Below are positions 43,625-53,684 of a stretch of DNA of 64,000 bases, piece by piece. Position 1 is the stretch's first letter; each line of letters begins with the position of its first letter. This DNA comes from Thermoplasmata archaeon (GTDB lineage Archaea > Thermoplasmatota > Thermoplasmata > Thermoplasmatales > Thermoplasmataceae). The position numbers and the translations under genes were made by a program. The notes under the pieces are model-generated. The model saw nothing but the letters and a program-made list of their open reading frames with translations, was not told the DNA's origin and did not search any database. The stretch covers positions 42,496 through 106,495 of the forward strand of contig JAJYRA010000029.1 of the NCBI GenBank assembly GCA_021794355.1, written 5' to 3'.

Positions 43625-44388
43625 TGGGCGTTTACGTCATTTTCCTTTGTGCTTTCGTCAACCTGTGTGGGATTTTCATCGGATTCGGGCTTTGCTTCCT
43701 CCTGTGTCTCTTCCTTTACTTGCTCGTATTTTTCCGTAATAAAAAGAGTAATTCCCTTAAGATATTTCCTTGTTGCTTGAACAACCCTGTACTTTGCATC
43801 AAACCAGTCGATGCTAAACTTCATGTCTTCAGGTACGAGAATCTCAAGGTCCTCTCCCTTTTCCTCAATCTGGAATTTATCGGATCCCTTGGAAAAATTA
43901 AGGTCAATTATTCCCTTTAATTTCTCCTTTTTACCATCAAGCTTTTCAACCAGTGAATATTTATAAAAAACATCCTTTCCGGCCCATGGATGATTGTAAT
44001 CAACCACAACCCTTCCCGGACTTACTGAAAGAATCCTTCCCCTCTTGTTGTTTATTCTAACCTCTTCACCAGGAACAGGATCAATTTTATTTCTCTTGAA
44101 TTCTGACATTGTATGAACCTTAAGATTCTTTGAATCCCTTGATCCATAGGCGCTTTCGGCCTTTATTTCCACCTCATGTTCCTCTCCTATCTTGGAGGCT
44201 ACAAGGCTCTCATTGATCTCTCCGAAAAGATCCTCGGATCCAACTACAAGAACTCCCTCTCCATACTTCTGATCCGGATCATAAATGTTGTTTTCCTTAG
44301 CTAATGCTTCATCGCTTGTTGCAACAAGTTGTTTATCTGACCCGACTCTCATCTCGAATTTAATTTTTACAAAATCTCCATTTTCCAT
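43621..44388 (-). CDS. FKBP-type peptidyl-prolyl isomerase
   Basis: SlyD-like FKBP of 255 residues with an FKBP domain interrupted by an insert-in-flap: MENGDFVKIKFEMRV at the start, IGEEHEVEIKAESAYG and FKRNKIDPVPGEEV, then the NHPWAGKDVFYKY return strand. A C-terminal domain of about 100 residues and an acidic Glu-rich tail follow, as in long archaeal FKBPs. It is the first gene of the transcript leading to TrmJ and the ribosomal genes. Confidence 0.93.
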   Translation of the reverse strand: MENGDFVKIKFEMRVGSDKQLVATSDEALAKENNIYDPDQKYGEGVLVVGSEDLFGEINESLVASKIGEEHEVEIKAESAYGSRDSKNLKVHTMSEFKRNKIDPVPGEEVRINNKRGRILSVSPGRVVVDYNHPWAGKDVFYKYSLVEKLDGKKEKLKGIIDLNFSKGSDKFQIEEKGEDLEILVPEDMKFSIDWFDAKYRVVQATRKYLKGITLFITEKYEQVKEETQEEAKPESDENPTQVDESTKENDVNAQ

Positions 44389-44467
44389 GGTATCACCGGA
44401 ATAAGTTATACGTAATTTCAGATAATATTTAAAGGTATTCTGAAAAAATGATGATTTTCAGACGCAA

Positions 44468-46168
44468 TCAAGCATAAACGAAACCAATGTCAGAGTCAAT
44501 AAAAACGATTTCACCTTTTTTTACCTCTTGCAATACAATGGTACTGTATATACATGTTTTTCCCATTTCCTGCAACCTATTTATCAGTGTTCTTCTCATA
44601 TTTCCCCTAATTATGAAACCGGAATATTCCTCCTGATTAATTCCAGATCTGGATAAATCCTCTTCGCTTCCCACGAAAATACTTCCCTTTCCTTCATTCA
44701 CTTTTCCGGAAATGCTAGGTCCCAGAACGTAACCTCTTGCTACAAGTTTTCCTGCCGTAAGGATACTGACCTGCGCAGTTCCTGCGAAGAGGTGTTCTGG
44801 ATGCCCGGAGATAACCACTATTCTTTCACCCTTTCTTATGAGGTTGCTTTCCAATAGGAGATTGAGAACCTCATTCACAGATATGTTTTCCCTGAATTCT
44901 TTCAGTACATAGGGATAAATTCCCCTGTAAAGATTTATTCTGCATGCGACCAATCTGGAGGGTGTGGCTGCGATTATTCCTGCCCTAGGTCTCATGGAGG
45001 ATACCATTCTTGCAGTATTTCCACCCCTTGTGAATGCAACGATATGATGTGCCTTAATCTGGTCGGATAGCAATTTGGTCGATCTTGCCACCGAGAATGT
45101 GATCTTGCTTCCCGTGAATTCAGCGGGTTCTGAAAAGTCGCAGTAATATTCTTCAACATAAAGGGAAGTATCCCTCAAAACCTGAACTGCTTCAAGGGGG
45201 AATTGTCCAATGGCCGTTTCTTCTGACAGCATCAGGGCATCAGTATTATCCAGGATGGCATTGGTAACGTCAGATATTTCGGCCCTTGTTGGTGATTCAC
45301 TGCTTACCATACTTTCGAGCATCTGTGTGGCCACAATAATAGGTAAACCTGTTGAATGCGCCTTCTTCATAATGAATTTCTGGCTTACGGATACCTCGTG
45401 AAGAGGCATTTCAACACCAAGGTCACCCCTGGCAACCATAAGGGCATCGGATGCTTTAACAATCCCGTCCAGATTATCCAGGGCCTGCTTGGTTTCAATC
45501 TTTGATATGATCTGTATATTGCCGCCCATATCACTGATCATATCGTGAACCATATCTATCTCCTTCCTGTTCTGGACAAAGGACAGGGCTACAAACTCAA
45601 CCTTATGCTCCACGGACAGCTTCAGGTACTCCTTATCCCTCTCCTGCAATATACCCATTGGAATGTAACGGCCGGGTATATTCATCCTTCCATTGTTTTT
45701 CAACGTACCTTCCATGGAGGATCTTATGGTACATTTTCTATCCCCCTCATTTACGACCTCTGTTCTTATTTTTCCATCCATGAAAAGTATTACGTCACCC
45801 TTTTTAAGTGAGGAAATCACTCCGTCCACTGCAATACTAATATCCACCCTTTCACCCTTCTGTCCCAGTGAATATTCCTTTCCCTCCAGGATTTCAATTT
45901 TTTCCTGCCCAAGAACAGCCCTTAATTCGGGCCCCTTTAAATCCACCATTATACTGACATACCTCTTTCTTTCATCAGCCATCCTGTTCCTGAATTCCAC
46001 TAATTTCATGAGCTCATCAGTGTTACTGTGGGCAGTGTTGAGACGAAAACATGTAACTCCGGATTCCACCATTTTTTCCATTAATTTTTCATCTGAACAT
46101 GCGGGACCAAATGTTGCAACAATCTTAGTTTTAGGCAGGATGATTTTATTGGTGTTTGAAACTTCCAT
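44468..46168 (-). CDS. pyk: Pyruvate kinase
   Basis: Final glycolytic kinase, 566 residues. The barrel starts with KTKIVATFGPAC, with MVDLKGPELR, IISKIETKQALDNLDGI (catalytic lysine) and VARGDLGVEMP. It has a C-terminal extension of about 90 residues containing GKLVARGYVLGPSISGKV, resembling the extra PEP-mobile-like domain of some bacterial pyruvate kinases. The frame is open up to 46597, but that part is antisense to the regulator gene at 46287; the ATG at 46168 fits the family start. Confidence 0.95.
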   Translation of the reverse strand: MEVSNTNKIILPKTKIVATFGPACSDEKLMEKMVESGVTCFRLNTAHSNTDELMKLVEFRNRMADERKRYVSIMVDLKGPELRAVLGQEKIEILEGKEYSLGQKGERVDISIAVDGVISSLKKGDVILFMDGKIRTEVVNEGDRKCTIRSSMEGTLKNNGRMNIPGRYIPMGILQERDKEYLKLSVEHKVEFVALSFVQNRKEIDMVHDMISDMGGNIQIISKIETKQALDNLDGIVKASDALMVARGDLGVEMPLHEVSVSQKFIMKKAHSTGLPIIVATQMLESMVSSESPTRAEISDVTNAILDNTDALMLSEETAIGQFPLEAVQVLRDTSLYVEEYYCDFSEPAEFTGSKITFSVARSTKLLSDQIKAHHIVAFTRGGNTARMVSSMRPRAGIIAATPSRLVACRINLYRGIYPYVLKEFRENISVNEVLNLLLESNLIRKGERIVVISGHPEHLFAGTAQVSILTAGKLVARGYVLGPSISGKVNEGKGSIFVGSEEDLSRSGINQEEYSGFIIRGNMRRTLINRLQEMGKTCIYSTIVLQEVKKGEIVFIDSDIGFVYA

Positions 46169-46286
46169 GGACTTAAAAGTGTTTTCTGGTATAATAAAGA
46201 AGTGAAAAAGTCCATGCTTCAATGATGTGCAATGAAGGTTAATACCTTTAGAAAGAATAATTAGCAGTTGTGCAATAATAAATAGA

Positions 46287-46904
46287 ATGGCGGAGAAATA
46301 TCCTATTGAAGCAGTTATTGAATTGGAACGGGATGACTGCAAAATCACAAGGGCAATAATGCAGATGAATGGTGTAAAATCTGTATCCAGATTGAAAATC
46401 GAAGTGGATGAAACCCTCCACCTTGTGGAAAAGGATGAATTCAGCGATGAGGATATGCATATAATTAATTCCCTGTCAAAGAAGGTTGCCAGGACAGGAC
46501 CGGGAAAGTTGTGGGTGTATGGGAAAAGTTGTTCTGCATGCAAGGCCCTTGCACTCAGCGATGCAGTGTTGATCTCAAGCAAATCTGTGGACAGCAAGAG
46601 GATAGTATTCAGAATCTTGATGGAAAATAGGGTCTCATTAAAGAAGTTGATGAAGGTTTTAGAAGAAGATGATCTTAATCCAAAGATCGTAGAGGAACCA
46701 GATGAACAGAGAAACGAGATGTCGGAGCGGGAGTTCAGTGTTTTAAAGATGTGTTATGACCTGGGGTATTTTGAAAATGACAGAGGATCATCCCTCACTG
46801 AAATAGCAAAAGTTCTGGATATATCCACCTCTTCCCTTTCCGAGACTCTGAGAAGGGCCATGAAAAAAATTGTTAAGGATTATCTCTCACGAAAAAATCC
46901 GTGA
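46287..46904 (+). CDS. HTH_10 (bacterio-opsin activator-type) regulator
   Basis: Predicted transcription factor of 205 residues. The C-terminal helix-turn-helix (SEREFSVLKMCYDLGYFEND, then SLTEIAKVLDISTSSLSETL, about residues 143-200) is the HTH_10 type found in bacterio-opsin activators. The N-terminal sensory part contains a C-x-x-C (about residues 76-79 in SCSACKAL), which could sense redox or metal. It is divergent from pyruvate kinase with a 118-nt shared promoter region, so it may regulate that gene. Confidence 0.85.
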   Translation: MAEKYPIEAVIELERDDCKITRAIMQMNGVKSVSRLKIEVDETLHLVEKDEFSDEDMHIINSLSKKVARTGPGKLWVYGKSCSACKALALSDAVLISSKSVDSKRIVFRILMENRVSLKKLMKVLEEDDLNPKIVEEPDEQRNEMSEREFSVLKMCYDLGYFENDRGSSLTEIAKVLDISTSSLSETLRRAMKKIVKDYLSRKNP

Positions 46905-46926
46905 ATGATTAAGAATTGTTAGAGAA

Positions 46927-47706
46927 TTAAAATTGTGAACTCCTTATTTTCATTGCTTTTTCGTAAAGTTTCTTAAATGCCGGAAAATCAAGTTGCTGTT
47001 CCTTATCACTCATGGCTTCTTCCGGATTTGGATGGGTTTCCACCATCAATCCATCGGCTCCGGCGGCAACGGCTGCAAGCGCCAGTGGCTCCACATATTC
47101 CCTAACACCGGCAGGATGGCTCGGATCCACAACTATGGGAAACTTCACCTTCTTTTTTAGAACAGGAATGGCCGAAATATCCAGAGTAAATCTTGTGGAA
47201 TTTTCGAATGTTCTGATCCCCCTCTCGACCAGTATTATATCGTCGTTCCCATCTGCCGATAGATACCTTGAAGCCTGATAAAATTCTTCCACGGTATTTC
47301 CAAATCCCCTCTTTAGAAGCACGGGCTTTTCCTGCTTTGCAACCTCCTTCAGAAGGGAGAAGTTCTGGCAGTTCCTGCTGCCAATTTGTAATATGTCTGC
47401 ATAATCGCTCACAAGATCCAGTTCACTGTTTCCCATAACCTCTGTAACTACAAGCATACCGTATTTATGGGCTGCTTCCCTCATGAGTTTTAAACCCTGT
47501 TCTTTCAGACCCTGAAATGAATCTGGCGAGGTCCTTGGCTTAAATGCGCCTCCCCTCAATATATTCACTCCAAGGGATGATAGGAATTTAGCCGTCTCCA
47601 TCATCTGTTCCCTGCTTTCCACGGCACATGGACCTGCTATAAATCGCAGGCTTCCTTCCGGAAAGAGTTCTCTAACTTTTTTCATTTCACTTATCATGGT
47701 AATCAT
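46927..47706 (-). CDS. aroF: DAHP synthase (Trp operon copy)
   Basis: Second 3-deoxy-D-arabino-heptulosonate 7-phosphate synthase, 259 residues, with the barrel motifs [31 protein letters not shown] and [10 protein letters not shown]. It lacks the N-terminal extension of the copy at 29711-30646. Its ATG overlaps the trpC stop by 4 nt, so it belongs to the trp operon and probably supplies chorismate for tryptophan. Confidence 0.95.
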   Translation of the reverse strand: MITMISEMKKVRELFPEGSLRFIAGPCAVESREQMMETAKFLSSLGVNILRGGAFKPRTSPDSFQGLKEQGLKLMREAAHKYGMLVVTEVMGNSELDLVSDYADILQIGSRNCQNFSLLKEVAKQEKPVLLKRGFGNTVEEFYQASRYLSADGNDDIILVERGIRTFENSTRFTLDISAIPVLKKKVKFPIVVDPSHPAGVREYVEPLALAAVAAGADGLMVETHPNPEEAMSDKEQQLDFPAFKKLYEKAMKIRSSQF

Positions 47707-48431
47707 TTCCCTCTTTTTTTAATTTCCATAAGAAATTCTGGTTCCTTCAGAACCGATGTTCCTATGAGATAGGCCTGAAATGGCATTTTTAGGAAGGTTT
47801 CATAATTCTCCCTGTTGATGCCACTCTCCAGAACCCTGACATCCCGATCTAACATGAGATCTAATGCCTCCCCTTCCCTTCCGTCCATGGCAAGGGTTTT
47901 CAGGTCCCTCCTGTTGTAACCACACATCACGTTTTCTCCCGTGGGTATCCTTTCAAGGTTTATCAGATCATGGAATTCAATGAGAACATCCATGTGTAGG
48001 GATGCTGCATACTCTGAAAGTTGTTCCAATCTTTCACCATTTAAAAAGTCTGCAATGAGAAGGACCGCGTCAAATCCCGATTTGTATCCAGATTCTATCA
48101 TGGACTCCCTGTCCACGAAATCCTTCATCAGGATGGGTTTATTATAATTTTGAAGCCCTGTGCCGTATTGGTAATTTCCCAGAAAATGTGTGGGCTCAGT
48201 CAATATACTGAATGCATCTGCAAACTTTTCAGCATATTGTCCAAACTCCTGAACGTTCCTGAAAACAGGATCGGAAAAGCCGGAAGGAGATTGCCTCTTG
48301 TATTCTATTATGAGATTTTTCTTCCCATCCATCAGCTTTGATTTCATGGGTATGGGTTTTCTTATTCTTGCTTCAACCAATACCTGTTCCCTCTTTTCAT
48401 TTCTCTGGTAAATCTTTTCCACTAAATTCAT
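47703..48431 (-). CDS. trpC: Indole-3-glycerol-phosphate synthase
   Basis: Barrel enzyme that closes the indole ring from carboxyphenylribulose phosphate. [11 protein letters not shown] near residue 45 carries the catalytic lysine, with [10 protein letters not shown] and PILMKDFVD following, and [12 protein letters not shown] near the C-terminus. A GGAGGT site precedes the ATG. 242 residues; one base after trpG. Confidence 0.95.
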   Translation of the reverse strand: MNLVEKIYQRNEKREQVLVEARIRKPIPMKSKLMDGKKNLIIEYKRQSPSGFSDPVFRNVQEFGQYAEKFADAFSILTEPTHFLGNYQYGTGLQNYNKPILMKDFVDRESMIESGYKSGFDAVLLIADFLNGERLEQLSEYAASLHMDVLIEFHDLINLERIPTGENVMCGYNRRDLKTLAMDGREGEALDLMLDRDVRVLESGINRENYETFLKMPFQAYLIGTSVLKEPEFLMEIKKRGK

Positions 48432-48432
48432 T

Positions 48433-48993
48433 TCAGACCTCCAAGAAGTTTTTCAAGATCTCCTTTCCATAAGAGGAATAGAAGCTCTCCGGATGAAATT
48501 GCACACCAAAATTTCTCAGATCTGCAGTGTGGAATCCCATAATGCTGCCGTCTGACCTGGAAAAACAGTCAGGAATGATACCCTGAGGATTTCTTACGGC
48601 CAGAGAATGGTACCTTATGGCTGTGAATTCCTTCGGTATATTCTTATATAGAGGTGATTCTCCGTGAACCATGGTGTCAATCTCCCCGTGAAATTGCCTA
48701 TCCATTTTTTCAACCGTTGACCCTTTTCTGTAGGCCAGGAACTGGTGGCCGAAGCATATTCCAAGAACCTTTGAATCACCGACCGTTTTAAGGAAATTGT
48801 CCACCTCACCTCTATCCTCCTCAATTGATGGACTACCTGGACCTGGTGAGATGATTATCCCATCAAAATCTTCTCCCCTTATGCCAAGAAGCTGATCATT
48901 TTTTACAACCCTTGGCGTGAAGCCAAGTCCTCCGATCAACTGTTCTATATTGTATACAAAGGAGTCATAATTGTCAATTAGTAATAGGTTCAT
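48433..48993 (-). CDS. trpG: Anthranilate synthase, glutaminase subunit
   Basis: Class I glutamine amidotransferase that supplies ammonia to TrpE. The triad is visible: C80 in GICFGHQ and H167-x-E169 in QFHPES. The oxyanion loop SPGPGSP lies at residues 49-55. The start overlaps the end of trpE, behind a GGAGG site. Confidence 0.97.
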   Translation of the reverse strand: MNLLLIDNYDSFVYNIEQLIGGLGFTPRVVKNDQLLGIRGEDFDGIIISPGPGSPSIEEDRGEVDNFLKTVGDSKVLGICFGHQFLAYRKGSTVEKMDRQFHGEIDTMVHGESPLYKNIPKEFTAIRYHSLAVRNPQGIIPDCFSRSDGSIMGFHTADLRNFGVQFHPESFYSSYGKEILKNFLEV

Positions 48994-50116
48994 TTAACTT
49001 CCCTCCTGCTGCTGCAAAGGATTTCATCCTGATTTCATTTACTTCCCTCTCCGGTATGGAATCCTTGACTATTCCTGCGCCGGATCTTACAAAGTAGCCT
49101 TTTCCATTTCCATAAATTGTCCTTATGGTCAGGGCCATATCCATATTTTCTCTGTCCATAATACCCAGGCAACCTGCATAGGGACCTCTTGGCGTATCTT
49201 CTATTTCATTAATGATCCTGATGGCCCTGTCCTTTGGGGCTCCGGATACCGTTCCTGCTGGAAATACTGCATTTATGATCTGATCATTTCCGATTCCTTC
49301 CCTCAGCCTGGAATTCACCCTCGAGACAATATGCATTACGGAAGAGAAATGCCTGATTTCCATGGATTTGCTTACACCAATTGAACCATATTCAGATATT
49401 TTACCCAGATCGTTCCTTGCCAGATCCACAAGCATTCTGTGCTCCAAAAGTTCCTTGGGATCATTCATGAGCTCAATGGCAATCCTTTCATTTTCCTCCG
49501 TGCTTGATGAAACGGTTCTTGTTCCTGCAATTGGTTCTATCATGAGATCCCTACCCTCCCTGGTAATGAGATTTTCAGGTGAGCTTCCAAATATTTCGTA
49601 TTCATTGAATTTAAAGTAAAAAATGTACATTGATCGATCATTATGTAGAAAACCTTCCACGGCGTCAATGGGGTTCAGGTTGATGGACCCGAAATCCCTT
49701 GATATGACCACCTGGAGAGCCTCCCCATTCCTTATCCTCTCCCTAACATTCATGATTTTCATTTCCAGTTCACTGTCTTCGTGATCTTCTTTCAGGGGCG
49801 AAAAGTGTTCCTTTTCTATCCTCAAGAATTGCCCAGTCTCCATCGTTTCTGGAACCAGAAGCAATATGGGAGGAAATATTCCTTCCTTCGCCCTTGCCTT
49901 AAAGATACTGTTTACAAGGGAAAATGAAACGATTACCGGGGTGGTATTTTTTATATTACGAAGGATACTGGAGTCGTTTGACTCCATAACCCTGGTTCCG
50001 GTTATGAGAGTTTCCTCCCCTATCATTCTTTTTTCATCCCTGAATTTGCAGAAATACGCAAAATTCCTGTTTTCTCCTTTTAGTTTCCTTAATCTTTCAA
50101 GAAGATTATCTGCCAT
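48974..50116 (-). CDS. trpE: Anthranilate synthase, large subunit
   Basis: Chorismate-binding subunit, 380 residues. Conserved C-domain motifs are ALQVVISRDF, SPENLITREGRDLMIEPIAGTR, HRMLVDLARNDLG and FPAGTVSGAPK. The protein is short at the N-terminus compared with bacterial TrpE (about 500 residues), so the feedback-inhibition region is reduced. A GAGGTGATC site lies 5 nt before the ATG; the 5' end overlaps trpF by 11 nt. Confidence 0.96.
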   Translation of the reverse strand: MADNLLERLRKLKGENRNFAYFCKFRDEKRMIGEETLITGTRVMESNDSSILRNIKNTTPVIVSFSLVNSIFKARAKEGIFPPILLLVPETMETGQFLRIEKEHFSPLKEDHEDSELEMKIMNVRERIRNGEALQVVISRDFGSINLNPIDAVEGFLHNDRSMYIFYFKFNEYEIFGSSPENLITREGRDLMIEPIAGTRTVSSSTEENERIAIELMNDPKELLEHRMLVDLARNDLGKISEYGSIGVSKSMEIRHFSSVMHIVSRVNSRLREGIGNDQIINAVFPAGTVSGAPKDRAIRIINEIEDTPRGPYAGCLGIMDRENMDMALTIRTIYGNGKGYFVRSGAGIVKDSIPEREVNEIRMKSFAAAGGKLNEPITN

Positions 50117-50687
50117 ACTGGATCACCTCGAAAAATTCCCTTACCTTTTCCATATCCTTCTTCCCTGGGCATAACTCAAGACTGCTGCTAACATCCACAA
50201 ATCCCGGTCTGAATTCTATGATTGAACCTATATTTACTGCATTTATTTTTCCAGAGACACCCGTTTTTTCATTTAAAAAGGGTGAAATATACGATATCTT
50301 TTTTTCTATTCCCTCCCTACTTTCCAGGAGTATGAGATCGGACTTCCGGCCTCTTTCCTTCATTTCTGTGGAGTTCAGTACATTTCTATCCACATCAATC
50401 ACGGAGATTACCTTTCTCCCATCCCTTTTGATCTCCTCTATTGTTTCAATATTATGATCAAAGTGCAATTGAGCGAAGTCTTCCCCGGAGTCCATCTCAA
50501 CGCAGGATTTTATGTCGGTATAAACAGAAGCCACATTCATGCCATACTCCTTCATTTCTCTTACCAGTTCGGTGGAACCTTTCCGTGGAGACAGATCTGA
50601 AAGAACAATACCCAGTATCTGGGCACCCATTTCTTTTGACATCAGGGCATCCCTGAAGTCCGTAAGACCACAGACCTTAACGAACAG
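50106..50687 (-). CDS. trpF: Phosphoribosylanthranilate isomerase, probable CUG start
   Basis: Isomerase of the tryptophan pathway. The first ATG (50642) would start after the conserved N-terminus. In frame upstream the DNA encodes FVKVCGLTDFRDAL, which matches the family's VKICGLT-x-x-x-DA strand with the catalytic cysteine. Between the preceding in-frame stop and this stretch there is no ATG, GTG or TTG. A CTG at 50687-50685 sits six nucleotides after a perfect GGAGGTGA, so CTG is the likely start, giving 193 residues. It overlaps the trpD stop by 11 nt. Confidence 0.85.
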   Translation of the reverse strand: MFVKVCGLTDFRDALMSKEMGAQILGIVLSDLSPRKGSTELVREMKEYGMNVASVYTDIKSCVEMDSGEDFAQLHFDHNIETIEEIKRDGRKVISVIDVDRNVLNSTEMKERGRKSDLILLESREGIEKKISYISPFLNEKTGVSGKINAVNIGSIIEFRPGFVDVSSSLELCPGKKDMEKVREFFEVIQYGR

Positions 50688-51693
50688 AAGAAATCACCTC
50701 CTGTGCCTTTCCTCCTGTAATATCAGATAGCTTTCTCATTGTGATTCCATTGTTTATGCTTTTAAGGGCCAGCGTATATGCCCTTTCCATTGAATTTTCC
50801 ATTCCATTCAGAACGATACATGGTGCCGCATTGAGTGCAATAAATGAAGAGGCATCCGAATTTTTTCCTTCCAGTCCTTCTATTGTCCTTATGAATATCT
50901 CTTCCCTTGTTTGCCCTGTTACGTTGTGACTTTCAATCTTCCTTCCCACGATTTTTAAGGGATCAATCTCCCTATTTTCTATCCTTTCTCCCACAATGGA
51001 AATCATGGATCTGTCTTCATATGAGATCTCATCCATGCCATCATTTCCCCTCAATACCATGGCCCTTTTTCCCTGCATCATCATCACCCTGGAGAAAATA
51101 TCCTGAATCTCGGATTCAGTGCACCCTATGATGATTCTCCTTGGATTCAGGGGATTTGTGATGGGTCCCATGAGGTTGAATATGGTTCTGTGCCCCAACT
51201 TCTTGCGAACTGCGGAAAAACTCCTGAACGCACCGTTATAATGGGATGCCAGCAGGAACACGAAATTGTCCTCCTCCAGCCCTCTTTTAATCTCATTTTC
51301 ACTTCTTTCCAGGTTGTATCCTACCATTTCCATGAAATCTGCTGCACCCGATCTTCCCGTTACACTTCTGTTCCCATACTTACCCATCCGGATGCCCAGG
51401 GAAGCACAGACCAGAGACGCAGCAGTGCTTACATTGATGGTTCCTTTCATATCCCCGCCGGTGCCAACAATATCCGTGCAATCTGGAAACTGCCCTAAGG
51501 TAGAAAGATTTCTCAAACCCTCTGAAAAACCTGATATTTCAGCAAAATTCTCCCCTCTCACGTGAATTGCTGAAAGAAATGCAGCCCTTTCACTGTCTGT
51601 GATCTCCTCTTGCACTAGGTAAGATGGCAAACCCTTCATTTCTTTTTCAGAAACGTGTTTTCCCTCCAGAATTTCAAGAATTGTTTTATTCAC
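50677..51693 (-). CDS. trpD: Anthranilate phosphoribosyltransferase
   Basis: Transfers phosphoribose to anthranilate. The phosphate-binding GTGGDMKGTINVST motif lies near residue 78, with HYNGAFRSFSAVRKKLGHRT and NPLNPRR following. The start is a GTG at 51693 behind GGAGGAGGGTG, overlapping the trpA stop by 8 nt; the open frame continues upstream inside trpA but is not coding there. 338 residues. Confidence 0.95.
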   Translation of the reverse strand: MNKTILEILEGKHVSEKEMKGLPSYLVQEEITDSERAAFLSAIHVRGENFAEISGFSEGLRNLSTLGQFPDCTDIVGTGGDMKGTINVSTAASLVCASLGIRMGKYGNRSVTGRSGAADFMEMVGYNLERSENEIKRGLEEDNFVFLLASHYNGAFRSFSAVRKKLGHRTIFNLMGPITNPLNPRRIIIGCTESEIQDIFSRVMMMQGKRAMVLRGNDGMDEISYEDRSMISIVGERIENREIDPLKIVGRKIESHNVTGQTREEIFIRTIEGLEGKNSDASSFIALNAAPCIVLNGMENSMERAYTLALKSINNGITMRKLSDITGGKAQEVISSVR

Positions 51694-52420
51694 CGTATAC
51701 ACCCTCCTCCAGCATGTGAATCTCCCTGTGGAATGAATCCATGTCATCTGTTTCCATGGATGGTATCAGGCTGGAACCGACAGCTATGCCATCCGCTCCC
51801 GATGCTTTCAATTCGTGGATGATTTCAGGTCCGTTAATACCGAACCCGAAAATTATCTCCCTCTCCGGGCATAATGATCTGATCCTGTTTACCATCAGAT
51901 CCGTGCTTACGGGAACCCTGATACCTGTAGAAGGCTGCAATCCATGGTATATCCAGTCATCTGTCCTGCCGGTCACATCCCTGATTATTTTGTCCGGTGT
52001 GGAGGATGTAAAGAACGGTATCAGAGAGAGCCCTTCTTCGTTCATGGCATCAACCAGTTCAAATCTTTCCGGAAAGAAATCTGTAAGCAGATCCGGCACT
52101 ATGGCACCGGAAAAGCCCATGGATTTGAGATTCTGGAGAAAATCCTTCCTATCCTTTTTGAAATGATTGTAATAAACCAGTGTGTAGACCTTCCTTTTTT
52201 TAGATATGGCCTCCTTTACGGTCTCCCTTAAGAGATTCTCAGAATAATTTTCCCCTGCACTCTTATGTGTCTTTCGTATGATTGGACCGTCATAATAGGG
52301 GAATTCCGTGGGTATACCCAGCTCCAGATAATCATATTTGTGATTCAGTGACCCATGGAAGAAGCGGATGAAGGATTCCCTGTTGGGATATGGAAAGGTA
52401 AAGTAAAGTGCCAGTTTCAT
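51686..52420 (-). CDS. trpA: Tryptophan synthase alpha subunit
   Basis: Cleaves indole-glycerol phosphate to indole. The barrel shows LELGIPTEFPYYDGP (catalytic Glu), GFSGAIVPDLL (catalytic Asp), and the C-terminal GFGINGPE and GSSL segments for phosphate binding. 244 residues, one base after trpB. Confidence 0.95.
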   Translation of the reverse strand: MKLALYFTFPYPNRESFIRFFHGSLNHKYDYLELGIPTEFPYYDGPIIRKTHKSAGENYSENLLRETVKEAISKKRKVYTLVYYNHFKKDRKDFLQNLKSMGFSGAIVPDLLTDFFPERFELVDAMNEEGLSLIPFFTSSTPDKIIRDVTGRTDDWIYHGLQPSTGIRVPVSTDLMVNRIRSLCPEREIIFGFGINGPEIIHELKASGADGIAVGSSLIPSMETDDMDSFHREIHMLEEGVYGE

Positions 52421-52421
52421 C

Positions 52422-53663
52422 CTAATCCCTTATGATGGAAAGATCCAGGAGCCCATGACCGCTGAGGTTGAAGACCACTGTCTTCCCCTGGTTTTCTGGA
52501 TTTTTGCAGTAATCAATCACCGTGGCTATGGCGTGGGATGATTCGGGTGCAGGTACAATACCCTGTGTCCTCGCAAATATCCCCATTGCTTCCATGCTCT
52601 TCTCTTCCGTAACCTCTTCAGTTTTAATCCTTCCTTCCCTTATGAGCAGGGAGAGTGCAGGTGCTGCTCCATGATATCTCAATCCACCTGCATAAATGGA
52701 AGGCGGTACAAAATCAGAACCCAGTGAGAACATCTTCAGTTCGGGCATTATTCCCGCAGTGTCTATAAGATCATATTTGTAATCCCCCTTACTGAACTTT
52801 GGGACTTCACTGGCTGCGGTGGCAATCATTTCTGTTTCTGATTCGACGAATGGAAATGAAAAACCTGAAAAGTTGCTTCCTCCTCCCACACAACCTATGA
52901 GGGTATCGGCGCTTTCTCCCATGAATTCAAGCTGCCTCCTTGTTTCCTGTCCAATTATACTTTGGTGGGTAATTACGGTGTTTTCAACGCTACCCATCAT
53001 ATATTTATATCCCTTTTCCAGGGCATACTGAACAGCCTCGCTTATGGCGATCCCAAGGGTTCCTGGATGCCCAGGATCCTTTGCAAGTACCTTCCTTCCA
53101 TATTCCGTAAGATTACTGGGGCTTGCATACGTATTACCCCCATATAGCTTGATAATCTTCTTCCTCAGGGGTTTCTGCTCATAGCTAACCCTCACCATGA
53201 ATATGGTTGATCTGATATTATTTAAAGTGGCAGCAAGGGCTGTGGCCGTTCCCCACTGTCCCGCACCCGTTTCAGTGACAACTTCCTCAACGCCTTCCTT
53301 CCTTGCATAATAGGCCTGAGGAAGTGCTGTGTTGATCTTATGGGAGCCCGTGGCTGTAGCCCCTTCATTCTTGAAAAAAATCTTTCCCCTGAATCCCAGT
53401 ATTCTTTCAAGATTTACCGCCCTTACCAGTGGGGTTGGCCTGCCTATCTGGAGATACTGCTCAATAACCTCGTCCGGTATATCCTCGTATCTGCTGGAAG
53501 TGAATTCCTGCCTCAAAATTTCTTTTGGTAGAATTTTATTCAGGAGATCTATGGATGACTTTTCTGGATCGTGATCTCTTGGTGGAGAAAGTGGTTCAGG
53601 AAGATCCGGTACAATGTTATACCACCTTCTTGGAATGATCTCCTCATCTGCAATTTTGTACAT
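52422..53663 (-). CDS. trpB: Tryptophan synthase beta subunit, TrpB2 type
   Basis: PLP enzyme joining indole and serine. The Schiff-base lysine is K109 in GSHKINTA, with ETGAGQWG and the phosphate-binding [10 protein letters not shown]. The N-terminal [17 protein letters not shown] and RPTPLVRA identify the TrpB2 type. The frame opens at a TTG at 53672, but the ATG at 53663 lies exactly 25 nt from a TATA box, so a leaderless start there is preferred. First gene of the trp operon. Confidence 0.95.
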   Translation of the reverse strand: MYKIADEEIIPRRWYNIVPDLPEPLSPPRDHDPEKSSIDLLNKILPKEILRQEFTSSRYEDIPDEVIEQYLQIGRPTPLVRAVNLERILGFRGKIFFKNEGATATGSHKINTALPQAYYARKEGVEEVVTETGAGQWGTATALAATLNNIRSTIFMVRVSYEQKPLRKKIIKLYGGNTYASPSNLTEYGRKVLAKDPGHPGTLGIAISEAVQYALEKGYKYMMGSVENTVITHQSIIGQETRRQLEFMGESADTLIGCVGGGSNFSGFSFPFVESETEMIATAASEVPKFSKGDYKYDLIDTAGIMPELKMFSLGSDFVPPSIYAGGLRYHGAAPALSLLIREGRIKTEEVTEEKSMEAMGIFARTQGIVPAPESSHAIATVIDYCKNPENQGKTVVFNLSGHGLLDLSIIRD

Positions 53664-53684
53664 ATATCCCAAATGGAATGTTCA

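Noticed and set aside
46169..46597. N-terminal extension of the pyruvate kinase frame by 143 residues
   Set aside because: This part is antisense to the HTH_10 regulator gene, has no pyruvate kinase similarity, and the family start fits the ATG at 46168.
51694..51747. Extended trpD start at 51747
   Set aside because: The extra residues lie inside trpA and read like an out-of-frame sequence; the GTG at 51693 has a good ribosome-binding site.
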